Notes under the pieces: generated by a model | What the model was told of the DNA's origin: nothing | Databases searched by the model: none | The model's input: only the letters and a program-made list of their open reading frames with translations | Translations under genes and position numbers: made by a program | Assembly: GCF_019132845.1 (NCBI RefSeq) | Contig: NZ_JAHSPR010000014.1 | Location: 1 to 36,686 of the forward strand | Direction of reading: 5' to 3' | Length of the DNA: 36,686 nt | Source of the DNA: Advenella alkanexedens | Lineage (GTDB): Bacteria > Pseudomonadota > Gammaproteobacteria > Burkholderiales > Burkholderiaceae_B | Part shown: positions 24,130 to 32,490 of the stretch, in pieces | How the letters are laid out: every line of letters starts with the position of its first letter | How positions within the stretch are numbered: the first letter of the stretch is position 1

Positions 24130-25872
24130 TTATAGCGTATTTTTAAGGTTGTTAAACAAGGATAAAACGTAAGCGTTTACTTCTGCCACAGGGACTTTAA
24201 CCGCCTCTGCCTTGCTGCGCTCCTGTACCTCGATAATACCGTCCTTGAGCCCTCGATCACCAATGGTAACCCTGATCGGCACGCCAATGAGTTCCCATTC
24301 CGAGAACATGACACCGGGGCGGGTATCACGATCGTCAAGTATAACGTCTATATTGTTTTGTTTCAGGGTTTCGTAAAGTGCTGTTGCTTCATTGCGAATG
24401 GCTTCGCTTTTTCCCCAGCCCACCGGACAAATGACAACCTCGAAGGGGGCCATGGCAATTGGCCATATAATGCCTTTTTCGTCATGGTTTTGTTCAATCG
24501 CGGCGGCGGTGATGCGGCTGATGCCAATGCCGTAGCAGCCCATTTGCAAGGTTTCGGGTTTGCCGTTTTCGTTCAGGAAAGTGGCCTTCAGTTCGGACGA
24601 ATATTTGTCACCCAGAAAGAACACATGGCCAACCTCGATACCGCGCTGGATAGCCAGCGTACCGGGCTCACCAATGGCCGGGTCTCCGGCAACCACATTG
24701 CGCAAATCGGCCACTTCGGGTTCGGGTAGGTCACGGCCCCAGTTGATGCCGGTAATGTGATAGGGCGCTTTATTGGCACCACAAATAAAGTCGGACATAT
24801 TGGCAACTGTGGTGTCAGCAATGATGTTGACGGGTTTGGCGGTATTGAGCGGACCAAGATAGCCGGGCTCAGAGCCAAAGTATTCAAGAATTTCCTCTTC
24901 GGTAGCCAGACGAAAACCATGTTTGAAGGCAGGCAGCTTGCTGACCTTGATTTCGTTGATTTCATGGTCGCCACGCACCATGAGCAGCCATACTTGGGCA
25001 GGCCCCTCTTCAGGCGTGGTGACGAACACCACCGATTTGACGGTTTTGTCCAAGCTGACCCCCAGTTGCTGTGCAACCAGTTCGCATTTGTTGGCGTTGG
25101 GTGTTTCAACTTCCTGACTTTCCTGGGTTGGTTCAGCGCGTTTTTCAATCAGGCAAGGCGCTTCGGCCAGTTCTATGTTGGCGGCATAGTCAGAGTCGGG
25201 GTTGTACACGATAAGGTCTTCGCCGGTATCGGCAATCACCTGGAACTCATGGCTGCGTGAGCCGCCAATAGAGCCTGTATCGGCAGCAACGGCACGAAAA
25301 GTCAGTCCAAGACGCTTGAAAATACGCATGTAGGCGTTATACATGATGTCATAGCTGGCCAGGGCACCGGCTTCATCGCGATCGAAAGAGTAGGCGTCTT
25401 TCATGGTGAATTCACGACCACGCATCAGGCCGAAGCGGGGGCGGCGTTCATCACGGAATTTGGTTTGGATGTGGTAAAAATTAACGGGCAGTTGCCGGTA
25501 ACTGTGGATTTCATTACGGGCAATATCGGTAATGACTTCTTCAGAAGTGGGTTGCAGCACAAAGTCACGCTGATGGCGATCCTTGATGCGCAGCAGTTCA
25601 GGGCCGTATTGTTCCCAGCGGCCGGATTCCATCCAGAGTTCCGCGGGCTGAACAACAGGCATAAGCAGCTCTATGGCACCGGCTTTGTTCATTTCCTCAC
25701 GAACGATCGCCTCTACTTTGCGCATGATTTTCAGGCCTAACGGCATATAGGTATAAATGCCGCCTGCGTGTTTTCGAATCATGCCGGCACGTGTCATTAA
25801 TTGATGACTGACGATTTCGGCTTCTGTGGGGGCTTCTTTTAAGGTATTTAAGTGAAATTTGGATGCTAACAT
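24130..25872 (-). CDS. proS: Prolyl-tRNA synthetase
   Basis: A class II aminoacyl-tRNA synthetase of 580 residues, bacterial type. Motif 1 region is [18 protein letters not shown], and motif 2 is [26 protein letters not shown]. An inserted cis-editing (INS) domain spans about 230-400 (with [36 protein letters not shown]). Motif 3 is [22 protein letters not shown], and a C-terminal anticodon-binding domain ends [41 protein letters not shown]. It charges tRNA-Pro and edits mischarged alanine. It is divergent from rppH with a 62-base gap and may be the first gene of the ybgC-tol transcript. Confidence 0.97.
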   Translation of the reverse strand: MLASKFHLNTLKEAPTEAEIVSHQLMTRAGMIRKHAGGIYTYMPLGLKIMRKVEAIVREEMNKAGAIELLMPVVQPAELWMESGRWEQYGPELLRIKDRHQRDFVLQPTSEEVITDIARNEIHSYRQLPVNFYHIQTKFRDERRPRFGLMRGREFTMKDAYSFDRDEAGALASYDIMYNAYMRIFKRLGLTFRAVAADTGSIGGSRSHEFQVIADTGEDLIVYNPDSDYAANIELAEAPCLIEKRAEPTQESQEVETPNANKCELVAQQLGVSLDKTVKSVVFVTTPEEGPAQVWLLMVRGDHEINEIKVSKLPAFKHGFRLATEEEILEYFGSEPGYLGPLNTAKPVNIIADTTVANMSDFICGANKAPYHITGINWGRDLPEPEVADLRNVVAGDPAIGEPGTLAIQRGIEVGHVFFLGDKYSSELKATFLNENGKPETLQMGCYGIGISRITAAAIEQNHDEKGIIWPIAMAPFEVVICPVGWGKSEAIRNEATALYETLKQNNIDVILDDRDTRPGVMFSEWELIGVPIRVTIGDRGLKDGIIEVQERSKAEAVKVPVAEVNAYVLSLFNNLKNTL

Positions 25873-25934
25873 GGTTACAGACTCAATAGATACGTATAAT
25901 CAACTAAATTGTATTTGAAAATGGGGGTGGCCGC

Positions 25935-26540
25935 ATGCTGGATCGCGAAGGCTACCGTCCTAATGTTGGTATTATCCTTGTTAATCAGAAGAATGAGGTG
26001 TTCTGGGGTAAAAGAATTCGAGAACATTCATGGCAGTTTCCGCAAGGTGGCATTAATCATGGTGAAAGCCCTGTGCAGGCCATGTTCCGTGAACTTCATG
26101 AAGAAGTTGGTCTGAAACCAGAGCATGTACGAATATTGGGACGAACACGTAATTGGTTACGGTACAACGTACCGGATAATTTTGTGCGACGCGAGTCGCG
26201 AGGATATTATAAGGGGCAAAAGCAGATTTGGTTTTTATTACGTTTGGTGGGCAAGGATTCTGATGTCAGTTTACGGGCAACCAATCATCCGGAATTTGAT
26301 GCCTGGCGCTGGAGCCGGTATTGGGTTCCTCTGGATTCAGTGATCGAATTCAAACGTGAAGTATATATGCAGGCGTTGAATGAGTTGTCCAAAATCATTT
26401 TTCGCAATCCATCCGAAACCCGAACTTCCAGGCCGCGCCAGTTTTATGGACGTAAATCACAGGCGGGGCGTGGCAAAAAAACAGATGCCGCCAATACCCA
26501 AAAAACGGAGAAAGCAAAAATCCCGTTGGGTGTTGAGTAG
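25935..26540 (+). CDS. rppH: RNA pyrophosphohydrolase RppH
   Basis: A Nudix hydrolase of 201 residues that removes pyrophosphate from the 5' end of mRNA and so starts decay by RNase E. The Nudix box spans residues 38-60 ([23 protein letters not shown]) and fits G-x5-E-x7-REUxEExGU. The start [15 protein letters not shown] is typical of RppH/NudH. A Lys/Arg-rich, low-complexity tail of about 40 residues (~160-201) goes beyond the E. coli protein (176) and is common in betaproteobacteria. The divergent proS is also the usual neighbour in this group. The ribosome-binding site is weak (GGGGGTGG). Confidence 0.95.
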   Translation: MLDREGYRPNVGIILVNQKNEVFWGKRIREHSWQFPQGGINHGESPVQAMFRELHEEVGLKPEHVRILGRTRNWLRYNVPDNFVRRESRGYYKGQKQIWFLLRLVGKDSDVSLRATNHPEFDAWRWSRYWVPLDSVIEFKREVYMQALNELSKIIFRNPSETRTSRPRQFYGRKSQAGRGKKTDAANTQKTEKAKIPLGVE

Positions 26541-26560
26541 CGGTAATCGGTTTATCATTC

Positions 26561-26598
26561 ACTGGCTGGTGCTGTTTAAATGGCACCGGCCAGTTTTG
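26561..26598 (+). terminator. Rho-independent terminator after rppH
   Basis: A 12-bp stem ACTGGCTGGTGC / GCACCGGCCAGT with one G-U pair and a 10-base loop, followed by TTTG. Confidence 0.75.
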
Positions 26599-26679
26599 TA
26601 TTGTGATGATTGAAATTGTTGTTTTGTTGTATTGAAAACAACAAAGATGAAAAAATCATAAAATAATCAGAAACAGGAC

Positions 26680-26707
26680 TTGTGTTTTTTTATAATGGGA
26701 TTATAAT
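26680..26707 (+). promoter_or_regulatory. Predicted promoter of the tRNA-Leu gene
   Basis: TTGTGT (26680-26685), a 16-base spacer and TATAAT (26702-26707). A second TATAAT at 26691-26696 lies in the spacer. The start would be near 26714, about 40 bases before the mature tRNA. Confidence 0.55.
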
Positions 26708-26754
26708 TTCATCTTCATCGCGAAACGCAGTAAATAAGCAAATCGCATGTAAGT

Positions 26755-26841
26755 GCCCAGGTGGCGGAATTGGTAGACGCACTAGGTTCAGGTCCTAGCG
26801 GGAGCAATCCTGTGGAAGTTCGAGTCTTCTCCTGGGCACCA
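26755..26841 (+). tRNA. tRNA-Leu (anticodon CAG)
   Basis: An 87-base cloverleaf with acceptor stem GCCCAGG/CCTGGGC, discriminator A and an encoded CCA. The D-arm has GGTAGACGC and the anticodon arm is CTAGG-TTCAGGT-CCTAG, giving anticodon CAG for CUG codons. A long variable arm (GCGGGAGCAATCCTGT, class II tRNA) precedes the T-arm GGAAG-TTCGAGT-CTTCT. An AT-rich inverted repeat (26841-26850 with 26871-26880) begins at the last base and may form the 3' end. Confidence 0.96.
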
Positions 26842-26964
26842 TTAATTGCTTTTGAATAAAAAAACAAATCAGCAATTAATTTCAATTTATCTCATCTTTT
26901 TCTGTTTTTCCTCAAGTAAATATTTCAACTTCCAATGGTTGTTGCATTTCGCAGTCATGTTTCT

Positions 26965-27858
26965 TTAGATGTTCCAGGCCTTGCTCACCAGCTCACCGTA
27001 ATGCACGGGTGTGTGTCCAATCAGGGCTTCAAAATCAGCACAACTATCTTCATTGTTGGTGGCCAGCATAGTCATGGTCTCTGTGCACCATGGAATGCCT
27101 GGGGCCAGATCTCCCAGGCGGGCGCTTAGGATGCTCAGGCTGTCAGGTAAAGGTAGAACGCGAGCCGGGTTTTTACCGCACTGTTGTCGCAGGCTGGCAA
27201 TGAAATCACTCATCAGAACCGGTTCTGCTCCGGTGCAGCTGATAATGCCCTGTTGTACAAGGGCAGGGCCCAGCAGGGCAACGACAGCTTCAGCCAGATT
27301 AAGTACGGAAACAGGCTGGACACGCGCATGCAGAACCGGTTTGGGCAAAAGCAGCAAAGGTAATCTGGCCAAGTTCATGAAGAGCCCACTGCTGGCGCCA
27401 CCTTTGCCAAATACAATACTGGGGCGCAATATGGTGTGGTTTATTTTGCCACTGTCAGCGAGCCCCATAAGGTAGTGGTCTGCAGCCCGTTTGGTACGGG
27501 CGTATTGTGTTTCGCTGGTTTCGCTGCCAAGCGCTGAGATTTGTATGACCTTTTTAATGTTTGCCAGAGCACAGGCATCCCATAGGGCGATGGGGGCGTG
27601 TTGGTGTACGGCATCAATGGGGCGGTTACGGGACGTGCGAAGAACACCCACGGCATTGATGACGGCATCTACATTGTCAAGTCGGGGCAGCCATGCCTGG
27701 GGGGTGGTATCTTTGGCATAGTCAACCACCACGCTATTGGGTAGGGCACCGGCATGTCGTGCCGAGATGCCGGCAATCACTTCATGGCCGGCCTGTTTAA
27801 GTGCCCGGGAAATGTTTTCGCCAATAAAGCCTTTTGCACCACATACAAGCACTTTCAT
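26965..27858 (-). CDS. NAD(P)-dependent epimerase/SDR-type oxidoreductase
   Basis: A Rossmann-fold protein of 297 residues in the extended/atypical short-chain dehydrogenase group. It has the N-terminal nucleotide-binding glycines CGAKGFIGENI, the DxxD-like segment VDAVINAVGVL and the active-site pair YARTKRA (Y-x3-K). LRPSIVFGKGG is the usual third conserved block, seen in NDUFA9-like and YfcH-like members. The substrate is unknown. GGAGA precedes the start. It faces away from a small exported-protein gene, and a 20-bp palindrome lies between them. Confidence 0.82.
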   Translation of the reverse strand: MKVLVCGAKGFIGENISRALKQAGHEVIAGISARHAGALPNSVVVDYAKDTTPQAWLPRLDNVDAVINAVGVLRTSRNRPIDAVHQHAPIALWDACALANIKKVIQISALGSETSETQYARTKRAADHYLMGLADSGKINHTILRPSIVFGKGGASSGLFMNLARLPLLLLPKPVLHARVQPVSVLNLAEAVVALLGPALVQQGIISCTGAEPVLMSDFIASLRQQCGKNPARVLPLPDSLSILSARLGDLAPGIPWCTETMTMLATNNEDSCADFEALIGHTPVHYGELVSKAWNI

Positions 27859-27939
27859 GATGACTCTCCAGTGTGTTCGTGATTGATTGGAACTAAAATT
27901 GCTATAAATATTCTTAATTGTAGGATAAATGTCTGATTA

Positions 27940-27959
27940 TATTTCCATTAATGGAAATA
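27940..27959. promoter_or_regulatory. 20-bp perfect palindrome in a divergent promoter region
   Basis: TATTTCCATTAATGGAAATA equals its own reverse complement. It lies 81 bases before the SDR start and about 63 bases before the transcript start predicted for the small exported gene from CATAAT (28001-28006). It has the form of a dimeric regulator's operator. The regulator is not identified. Confidence 0.55.
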
Positions 27960-28094
27960 CATTTGCAACAATCGCTATTTTTCTATCACGTTTACCGCTT
28001 CATAATAAACCCATCAAATCAACTTTCCCGAAATTTAACAAATCGGTATGAAACTTGATTTTTATTGAAAGTCATTAATATTTTGGAGTTTATT

Positions 28095-28355
28095 ATGAAA
28101 AACATCATTAAAGCCGCCCTTATTGCCACTACTCTTGCCGCAGGTGCGGTGCATGCCTCAGCCTTGAGTGAGTCTGATTATCCGTTTGTGCCCAATGCTG
28201 CAAGTATCGATGCAGGACAAAAAGTCGAACAGCGCATGACTAAAGAGTCTTCTTCTCCGGCGGTTGTGGTAAACAGTACCAAAACGCGTAAGGCGGTTCA
28301 GCAAGAGCTGCTTGAGTATCAGCAGACTCATGGTGATGTATTTATTTCAAACTGA
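28095..28355 (+). CDS. Small exported protein of unknown function (DUF4148-like)
   Basis: An 86-residue protein with a clear signal peptide (MKNIIKAALIATTLAAGAVHAS, cut after VHA). The mature part is short, hydrophilic and Lys/Gln-rich and ends RKAVQQELLEYQQTHGDVFISN. The 'KxRxAVxxEL...' pattern resembles the small DUF4148-type periplasmic proteins common in Burkholderiales, but the match is by eye only. The ATG at 28095 has GGAG seven bases upstream; the longer TTG frame is rejected. It is monocistronic and ends at a bidirectional terminator. The function is unknown. Confidence 0.75.
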   Translation: MKNIIKAALIATTLAAGAVHASALSESDYPFVPNAASIDAGQKVEQRMTKESSSPAVVVNSTKTRKAVQQELLEYQQTHGDVFISN

Positions 28356-28414
28356 TCGGTTTTGTCTTTCTCGGTTGTTAGTGTTTTTGATGCTAAGACC
28401 TTGAGTATATAGTG

Positions 28415-28452
28415 AAAAAAGTCGTACCATTCAAAAAAGGCACGACTTTTTT
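28415..28452. terminator. Bidirectional terminator between the small exported gene and the dehydrogenase gene
   Basis: AAAAAAGTCGTACC / GGCACGACTTTTTT has one internal mismatch, a 10-base loop and T/A runs on both sides. It serves two convergent genes. Confidence 0.85.
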
Positions 28453-28468
28453 GCAGGGTTAAGGCTGA

Positions 28469-29374
28469 TCAGGGTTTCAGGCGGGAAATAAGACTGGAGG
28501 TATCCCAGCGGTGACCGCCTTTTTGCTGTACTTCCGCATAAAACTGGTCGACCAAAGCCGTGACCGGTAGCAGGGCGCCATTGCGCTTTGCCTCATCCAG
28601 TACCAGGCCCAGGTCTTTGCGCATCCAGTCTACGGCAAAACCAAAATCAAATTTGTTTTCAATCATGGTTTTGCCACGGTTATCCATCTGCCAGCTTTGA
28701 GCAGCACCTTTGCCGATGACATCCAGCACGGCATACATGTCAAGACCTGCCCTTTCTCCGAAGGCAATGGCTTCCGACAGGCCCTGGACCAGGCCGGCAA
28801 TGCAAATCTGGTTGACCATTTTGGCCAGTTGGCCGGCACCGGGTTCACCCAAAAGGGTAATCGCACGTGAGTAGGGTTTTGCAACCGCCTGGATTTTGTC
28901 GAAAACAGCCGGTTCGCCACCGCACATGACAGTAAGCACGCCGTTGACAGCGCCCGCCTGCCCGCCAGAAACGGGGGCATCGATAAATTCCAGCTGTTTT
29001 TCTTTGGCTAATTGATATAGTTCGCGCGCAACATCGGCAGAGGCCGTGGTGTGATCAACAAAAACGGCACCTGGTTTCATGCCATTGAAAGCGCCCGTTT
29101 CTCCCAGGACAACGCTACGCAGGTCATCATCATTGCCCACGCAACAAAAAACAGCATCGGCGTCTTTGCTGGCCTGTGCCGGAGTAGGAGCCCATGATCC
29201 GCCAAACTCGGCAGCCCAGCTTTCGGCTTTGGCGGTGGTGCGGTTGTAGACGCAAACCTTGTGACCCGCCCTGGCCAGGTGACCAGCCATGGGAAAGCCC
29301 ATAACGCCCAAACCTATAAAAGCCACATTGATGGCAGGGGTCGTTTCGTAAGATTTTTCGGTAATTGATGCCAT
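28469..29374 (-). CDS. NAD(P)-dependent beta-hydroxyacid dehydrogenase (GarR/GlxR or 3-hydroxyisobutyrate type)
   Basis: A 301-residue member of the 6-phosphogluconate/3-hydroxyisobutyrate dehydrogenase family. The Rossmann motif is FIGLGVMGFPMA (G-x-G-x-x-G at 21-26), the substrate loop DAPVSGGQAGAVNGVLTVMCGG, and the catalytic Lys sits in GQLAKMVNQ (G-x3-K-x2-N). It could reduce tartronate semialdehyde (glyoxylate route) or oxidise 3-hydroxyisobutyrate (valine route). No neighbouring genes decide between them. The Met at 29374 has AGGA upstream. Confidence 0.85.
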   Translation of the reverse strand: MASITEKSYETTPAINVAFIGLGVMGFPMAGHLARAGHKVCVYNRTTAKAESWAAEFGGSWAPTPAQASKDADAVFCCVGNDDDLRSVVLGETGAFNGMKPGAVFVDHTTASADVARELYQLAKEKQLEFIDAPVSGGQAGAVNGVLTVMCGGEPAVFDKIQAVAKPYSRAITLLGEPGAGQLAKMVNQICIAGLVQGLSEAIAFGERAGLDMYAVLDVIGKGAAQSWQMDNRGKTMIENKFDFGFAVDWMRKDLGLVLDEAKRNGALLPVTALVDQFYAEVQQKGGHRWDTSSLISRLKP

Positions 29375-29543
29375 GGCAATCCTGTTGATGTCAAAATGGA
29401 AAAAACACTTGAAAGATTAATATACCTTAATATTAAAAAATCCGGTTTGTGGTTTTGAATACAGGGTAAAATCAATATCTTCTTATTTTTAATCCAGTGC
29501 GTTTACCTGTAAGCGCGCCTTTTGTACTGAATACGATATCACT

Positions 29544-29957
29544 ATGTTGCAAGACTTAGATCAAGTTGCTGCTCGTGTCGGGCAAGTGGTTCAATTATCA
29601 CGCAGTTTAATGGCTGAGCGTCAGTCCATTGCCACACGGCTGGAGTTGGCCGAAAAGGCCCGTGACTCATACCGCGATCAATTCCAGGCCCGTGAGGACG
29701 AGTTCAAGAACATTATGCAGCGCCTGGATAACCATGAGCAGGAAGTGGGTGAAATCCGTGCCAAGGCTGAGCATGAGAATGTTCGGTTAAAATCCGAGCT
29801 CGAAAGTGCGCAACAGGAAATTGCCCGGTTGCAGATCGATCTGGCCAAGGCGCAAAGCGAGCTGGCTGCTTTTCGTGAGGGAGCCATGAAGGCACGTGAT
29901 CGTGTAGAACACGTGTTGGCCAATTTGCCTGGTGCTGTTACGGAAGGAGCTAAATAA
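29544..29957 (+). CDS. Coiled-coil protein upstream of zapA
   Basis: A 137-residue protein that is almost entirely predicted coiled coil (about 20-120; SLMAERQSIATRLELAEKARD..., AEHENVRLKSELESAQQEIARLQIDLAKAQSELA). It has no signal peptide or membrane segment. Its stop overlaps the zapA start (TAATG), so translation is likely coupled. Gammaproteobacteria have a smaller coiled-coil gene in the same place, which suggests a FtsZ-ring-associated (ZapB-like) partner, but identity is not shown. It has no Shine-Dalgarno, only GATATCACT before the ATG. Confidence 0.75.
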   Translation: MLQDLDQVAARVGQVVQLSRSLMAERQSIATRLELAEKARDSYRDQFQAREDEFKNIMQRLDNHEQEVGEIRAKAEHENVRLKSELESAQQEIARLQIDLAKAQSELAAFREGAMKARDRVEHVLANLPGAVTEGAK

Positions 29958-30268
29958 TGGAACGGGTCAATGTATCAATTCTGGGGCGTGAGCTTTCTCT
30001 TGCCTGCCCTTCTGAAGAACGGCAAAAGCTGGTAGAGGCCGTCAGGCATGCAGATCAGCTTATGCTCAAAATCAAAGGCTCTGGCAATGCATCGGTTAGC
30101 AATGAGCGTATTGCGATCATGGCATGTATTCAAATGGCTTCCGATCTTTTGTCTGTGAGGGCGGTTGACGGGCCTTTTGCTGGTGTACAATACGGTGACT
30201 TCAAGAAAAAAATTGAGGAACTCAATACTTTGCTTGATGATGGAATTAATGAATTAAAAGGCTTGTAA
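29957..30268 (+). CDS. zapA: Cell division protein ZapA
   Basis: A 103-residue cytoplasmic protein that cross-links FtsZ filaments. An N-terminal beta/alpha head (VNVSILGRELSLACPSEERQKLVEAVRHADQLM) carries the ZapA signature, followed by the central helix (NERIAIMACIQMASDLLSV) and a C-terminal coiled coil (KKKIEELNTLLDDGINEL). Its start codon overlaps the stop of the upstream coiled-coil gene and AAGGAG lies before it. 6S RNA follows, as in many proteobacteria. Confidence 0.93.
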   Translation: MERVNVSILGRELSLACPSEERQKLVEAVRHADQLMLKIKGSGNASVSNERIAIMACIQMASDLLSVRAVDGPFAGVQYGDFKKKIEELNTLLDDGINELKGL

Positions 30269-30296
30269 AAGTCAGGCTGGAAAACAAGTTTTAGTG

Positions 30297-30302
30297 TATT
30301 AT
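30297..30302 (+). promoter_or_regulatory. Possible -10 element of the 6S RNA gene
   Basis: TATTAT about 18 bases before the predicted 5' end of 6S RNA. No good -35 is seen at the usual distance. Confidence 0.35.
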
Positions 30303-30319
30303 CAATTTACACGAAAGGT

Positions 30320-30498
30320 TGTCCCTGCGGTATTCGTGACTTGGCTTATCATCTCTTACCTATGCTTATGGCATCAGGTTATCGGATTATGAAGTGGGTG
30401 TGAGCGTCTCTCGTCAGACGAACCCGAAGCTTTATTGATGGTGACCAATCTTGAACTTTAGGGTTCGAGGTGCCGGCCTAGACGGTACATGCGGGGCA
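30320..30498 (+). ncRNA. ssrS: 6S RNA
   Basis: A ~179-base RNA in the standard place after zapA. The 5' segment TGTCCCTGCGGTATTCGTGA and the 3' segment CTTGAACTTTAGGGTTCGAGG match the conserved 6S halves, with closing-stem partners TGTCCC and GGGGCA. Its central bubble mimics an open promoter and sequesters the sigma-70 polymerase holoenzyme in stationary phase. The exact 5' end is approximate. A perfect terminator follows eight bases later. Confidence 0.87.
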
Positions 30499-30505
30499 TT
30501 TAATG

Positions 30506-30539
30506 AAAAAGCGGATCTTGGTTTCAAGATCCGCTTTTT
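30506..30539. terminator. Terminator after 6S RNA, shared with lgt
   Basis: A 15-bp perfect stem AAAAAGCGGATCTTG / CAAGATCCGCTTTTT with loop GTTT. A and T runs on either side let it work on both strands. Confidence 0.9.
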
Positions 30540-30559
30540 GCTTGGTACGGGCTTTGAAT

Positions 30560-31348
30560 TTATTTGTTGTTCGCCGTTTTTTTTGTGCTGCTTATATATA
30601 AGTAGATGCCCGCCAGAATCATGGGGATGGACAGCCACTGTCCCATGCTAAAGCCCAGGGCCAGAAAACCCAGGTAACTGTCGGGCTCGCGTGTATATTC
30701 GGCAATAAAGCGAAAAACGCCATATCCCATCAGGAAAACGGCACTGACTTGACCAACGGGTCTTTTCTTGCCTGAAAATAACCACAGGATGATAAATAAT
30801 AGAATCCCTTCGAGCAGCATCTGGTAAATTTGTGAAGGGTGGCGGGGAATATTGCCGGCACCTGGAAAAATCATGGCCCAGGGGACATCGGCCGGGCGGC
30901 CCCAAAGTTCACCGTTAATGAAATTGCCCAGACGTCCGCAGGCCAAACCCAGTGGCACCAAGGGGGCGATGAAATCGGTCACTTCGAAAAAAGTCTTGCC
31001 TACTTTACGGCCAAACAGATACATGGCCAGTAACACGCCAAGAAGCCCGCCATGAAAAGACATACCGCCGTCCCAGATCGAGAAGATTTCCAGTGGATGT
31101 GCAAGGTAAAAAGAAGGTTGGTAAAACAGGATATAGCCAAGGCGACCACCCAGGATGACGCCCAGTACACCATAAAAGATCAGGTCTTCAAAGCGTTGTT
31201 GGGTCAGGTCAATCATGCCTTTTTTTATGCGGTATCTGCCCAGTATCCATACCAGGGCAAAGGCAAGCAAGTACATCAGCCCATACCAATGGACTTTTAA
31301 TGGGCCAATTTCGATGGCAACAGGATTGATTTCGGGAAATGGGATCAT
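30560..31348 (-). CDS. lgt: Prolipoprotein diacylglyceryl transferase
   Basis: An inner-membrane enzyme of 262 residues with about seven helices. It transfers diacylglycerol from phosphatidylglycerol to the lipobox Cys of prolipoproteins such as Pal. The signatures FHGGLLG (catalytic His region) and [15 protein letters not shown] are present, with the N-terminal [10 protein letters not shown] segment. There is no strong ribosome-binding site before 31348. It converges on 6S RNA across the shared terminator. Confidence 0.96.
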   Translation of the reverse strand: MIPFPEINPVAIEIGPLKVHWYGLMYLLAFALVWILGRYRIKKGMIDLTQQRFEDLIFYGVLGVILGGRLGYILFYQPSFYLAHPLEIFSIWDGGMSFHGGLLGVLLAMYLFGRKVGKTFFEVTDFIAPLVPLGLACGRLGNFINGELWGRPADVPWAMIFPGAGNIPRHPSQIYQMLLEGILLFIILWLFSGKKRPVGQVSAVFLMGYGVFRFIAEYTREPDSYLGFLALGFSMGQWLSIPMILAGIYLYISSTKKTANNK

Positions 31349-31500
31349 GTGTTCGGTTCTGTTGTATGGGAATGAGAAATAATTGGTTCAGTCAATTTTC
31401 TGGATACAATAGCATTATCGCAGTTAAAAAAGTATAAAGTGTTGTGGCGAATGTTCCGGAAGTTGTCGTGTAAATACATTTAATTGTTTAAATTTTAATT

Positions 31501-31866
31501 ATGTTTGGGTTGGATATGTGGCGTTCGCTGGGTAAATGGTGTTTTTTATTAATGATGTGCGGGTCAACGGCCGTTTATGCTTCCGGTCAGCTTGATGGGG
31601 CAAAACTGGCGCAGGAAAAAGTTTGCCTGGGTTGTCACCAGGTGGAAAAGGCCCGGGTAGGGCCACCGTTCAAAGCCATAGCCCAACGCTACCAGCAGGC
31701 CAGCGATGAAATTGAAGTCTATCTGGCTCAGGCAATTCGCCAGGGGGGGCGAGGTCGATGGGGGGTCATTCCCATGCCAGCCCAGCCACAAATCAGTGAG
31801 GAAGACGCATTGACGATTGCCCGATGGATTCGGGGTTTGAGTTTGGAGGGGGCGACTAATGAATAA
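31501..31866 (+). CDS. Small class I cytochrome c (c551/c552 type)
   Basis: A 121-residue exported protein. It has a signal peptide (1-28, cut near VYA), a haem-binding CLGCH at 42-46 (C-x-x-C-H) and the axial Met in GVIPMPAQP (M92), the arrangement of small c551/c552 electron carriers. It is periplasmic or anchored by the N-terminal helix. A second Met at 31516 is a possible start; neither has a clear Shine-Dalgarno. Its end overlaps msrA by eight bases, an unusual pairing that suggests translational coupling. Confidence 0.87.
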   Translation: MFGLDMWRSLGKWCFLLMMCGSTAVYASGQLDGAKLAQEKVCLGCHQVEKARVGPPFKAIAQRYQQASDEIEVYLAQAIRQGGRGRWGVIPMPAQPQISEEDALTIARWIRGLSLEGATNE

Positions 31867-32401
31867 TACATTAACAGAAACAGCGGTATTGGGAGGTGGT
31901 TGCTTCTGGTGCACCGAGGCGGTTTTTTTGCGTCTGCGCGGTGTGATTGATGTGCAGTCGGGTTATTGTGGTGGCCATGTGGATAATCCCAGTTACGAGC
32001 AGGTGTGTGAAAAAAATACCGGTCATATTGAAGTGGTGAAAATTGAGTTTAATCCACAGGAAATCGGTTTTGATGACTTGTTGACGGTTTTTTTTGAAAC
32101 GCATGACCCGACCACGCCCGATCGTCAGGGAAATGATGTGGGGCCGCAATATGCGTCGGCCATTTTCTTACAGAACCCCGGGCAGGAGGCCGTTGCCCGT
32201 TCACACATAGAACGGCTGCAAGAACAGTTTGCTTTGCCGGTGGTTACCAAGTTGTTGCCCAAGGCGCAATTCTGGCCAGCCGAAGCCTATCATGACAATT
32301 ATTTTGCCCGTAATCCCAATCAGCCTTATTGCGCTTTTGTGGTGTCTGAAAAAGTAAACAGGTTCATGAAACGTTTTCCCGATAAATTGAAGGCTTTTTG
32401 A
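31859..32401 (+). CDS. msrA: Peptide methionine sulfoxide reductase MsrA
   Basis: Reduces methionine-S-sulfoxide in proteins and free form. It is 180 residues with the catalytic motif GGGCFWCTEA (C15, with C18 nearby), GYCGGHVDNPSYEQVC, the EVVKIEF and FFETHDPTTPDRQGNDVGPQYAS blocks and the KLLPKAQFWPAEAYHDNYFARNP end. There is no signal peptide, so it is cytoplasmic. GGAGG lies at the end of the overlapping cytochrome gene. No msrB is fused or adjacent. Confidence 0.96.
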   Translation: MNNTLTETAVLGGGCFWCTEAVFLRLRGVIDVQSGYCGGHVDNPSYEQVCEKNTGHIEVVKIEFNPQEIGFDDLLTVFFETHDPTTPDRQGNDVGPQYASAIFLQNPGQEAVARSHIERLQEQFALPVVTKLLPKAQFWPAEAYHDNYFARNPNQPYCAFVVSEKVNRFMKRFPDKLKAF

Positions 32402-32490
32402 TGTGGCAGGCATGCTGCTGTCTTATAAAAAAAGCCCGGTTTTTACCTGTTAACGACATAATCACTGCGTGAACTGGTTTTATGAGGGCT

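Noticed and set aside
26841-26880. AT-rich inverted repeat after tRNA-Leu as a terminator
   Set aside because: 10 bp of mostly A/T pairs with a 20-base loop and no U-run; mentioned with the tRNA only.
26755-26964. tRNA-Leu as an integration site for a genomic island
   Set aside because: No integrase, no repeat of the tRNA 3' end and ordinary housekeeping genes on both sides.
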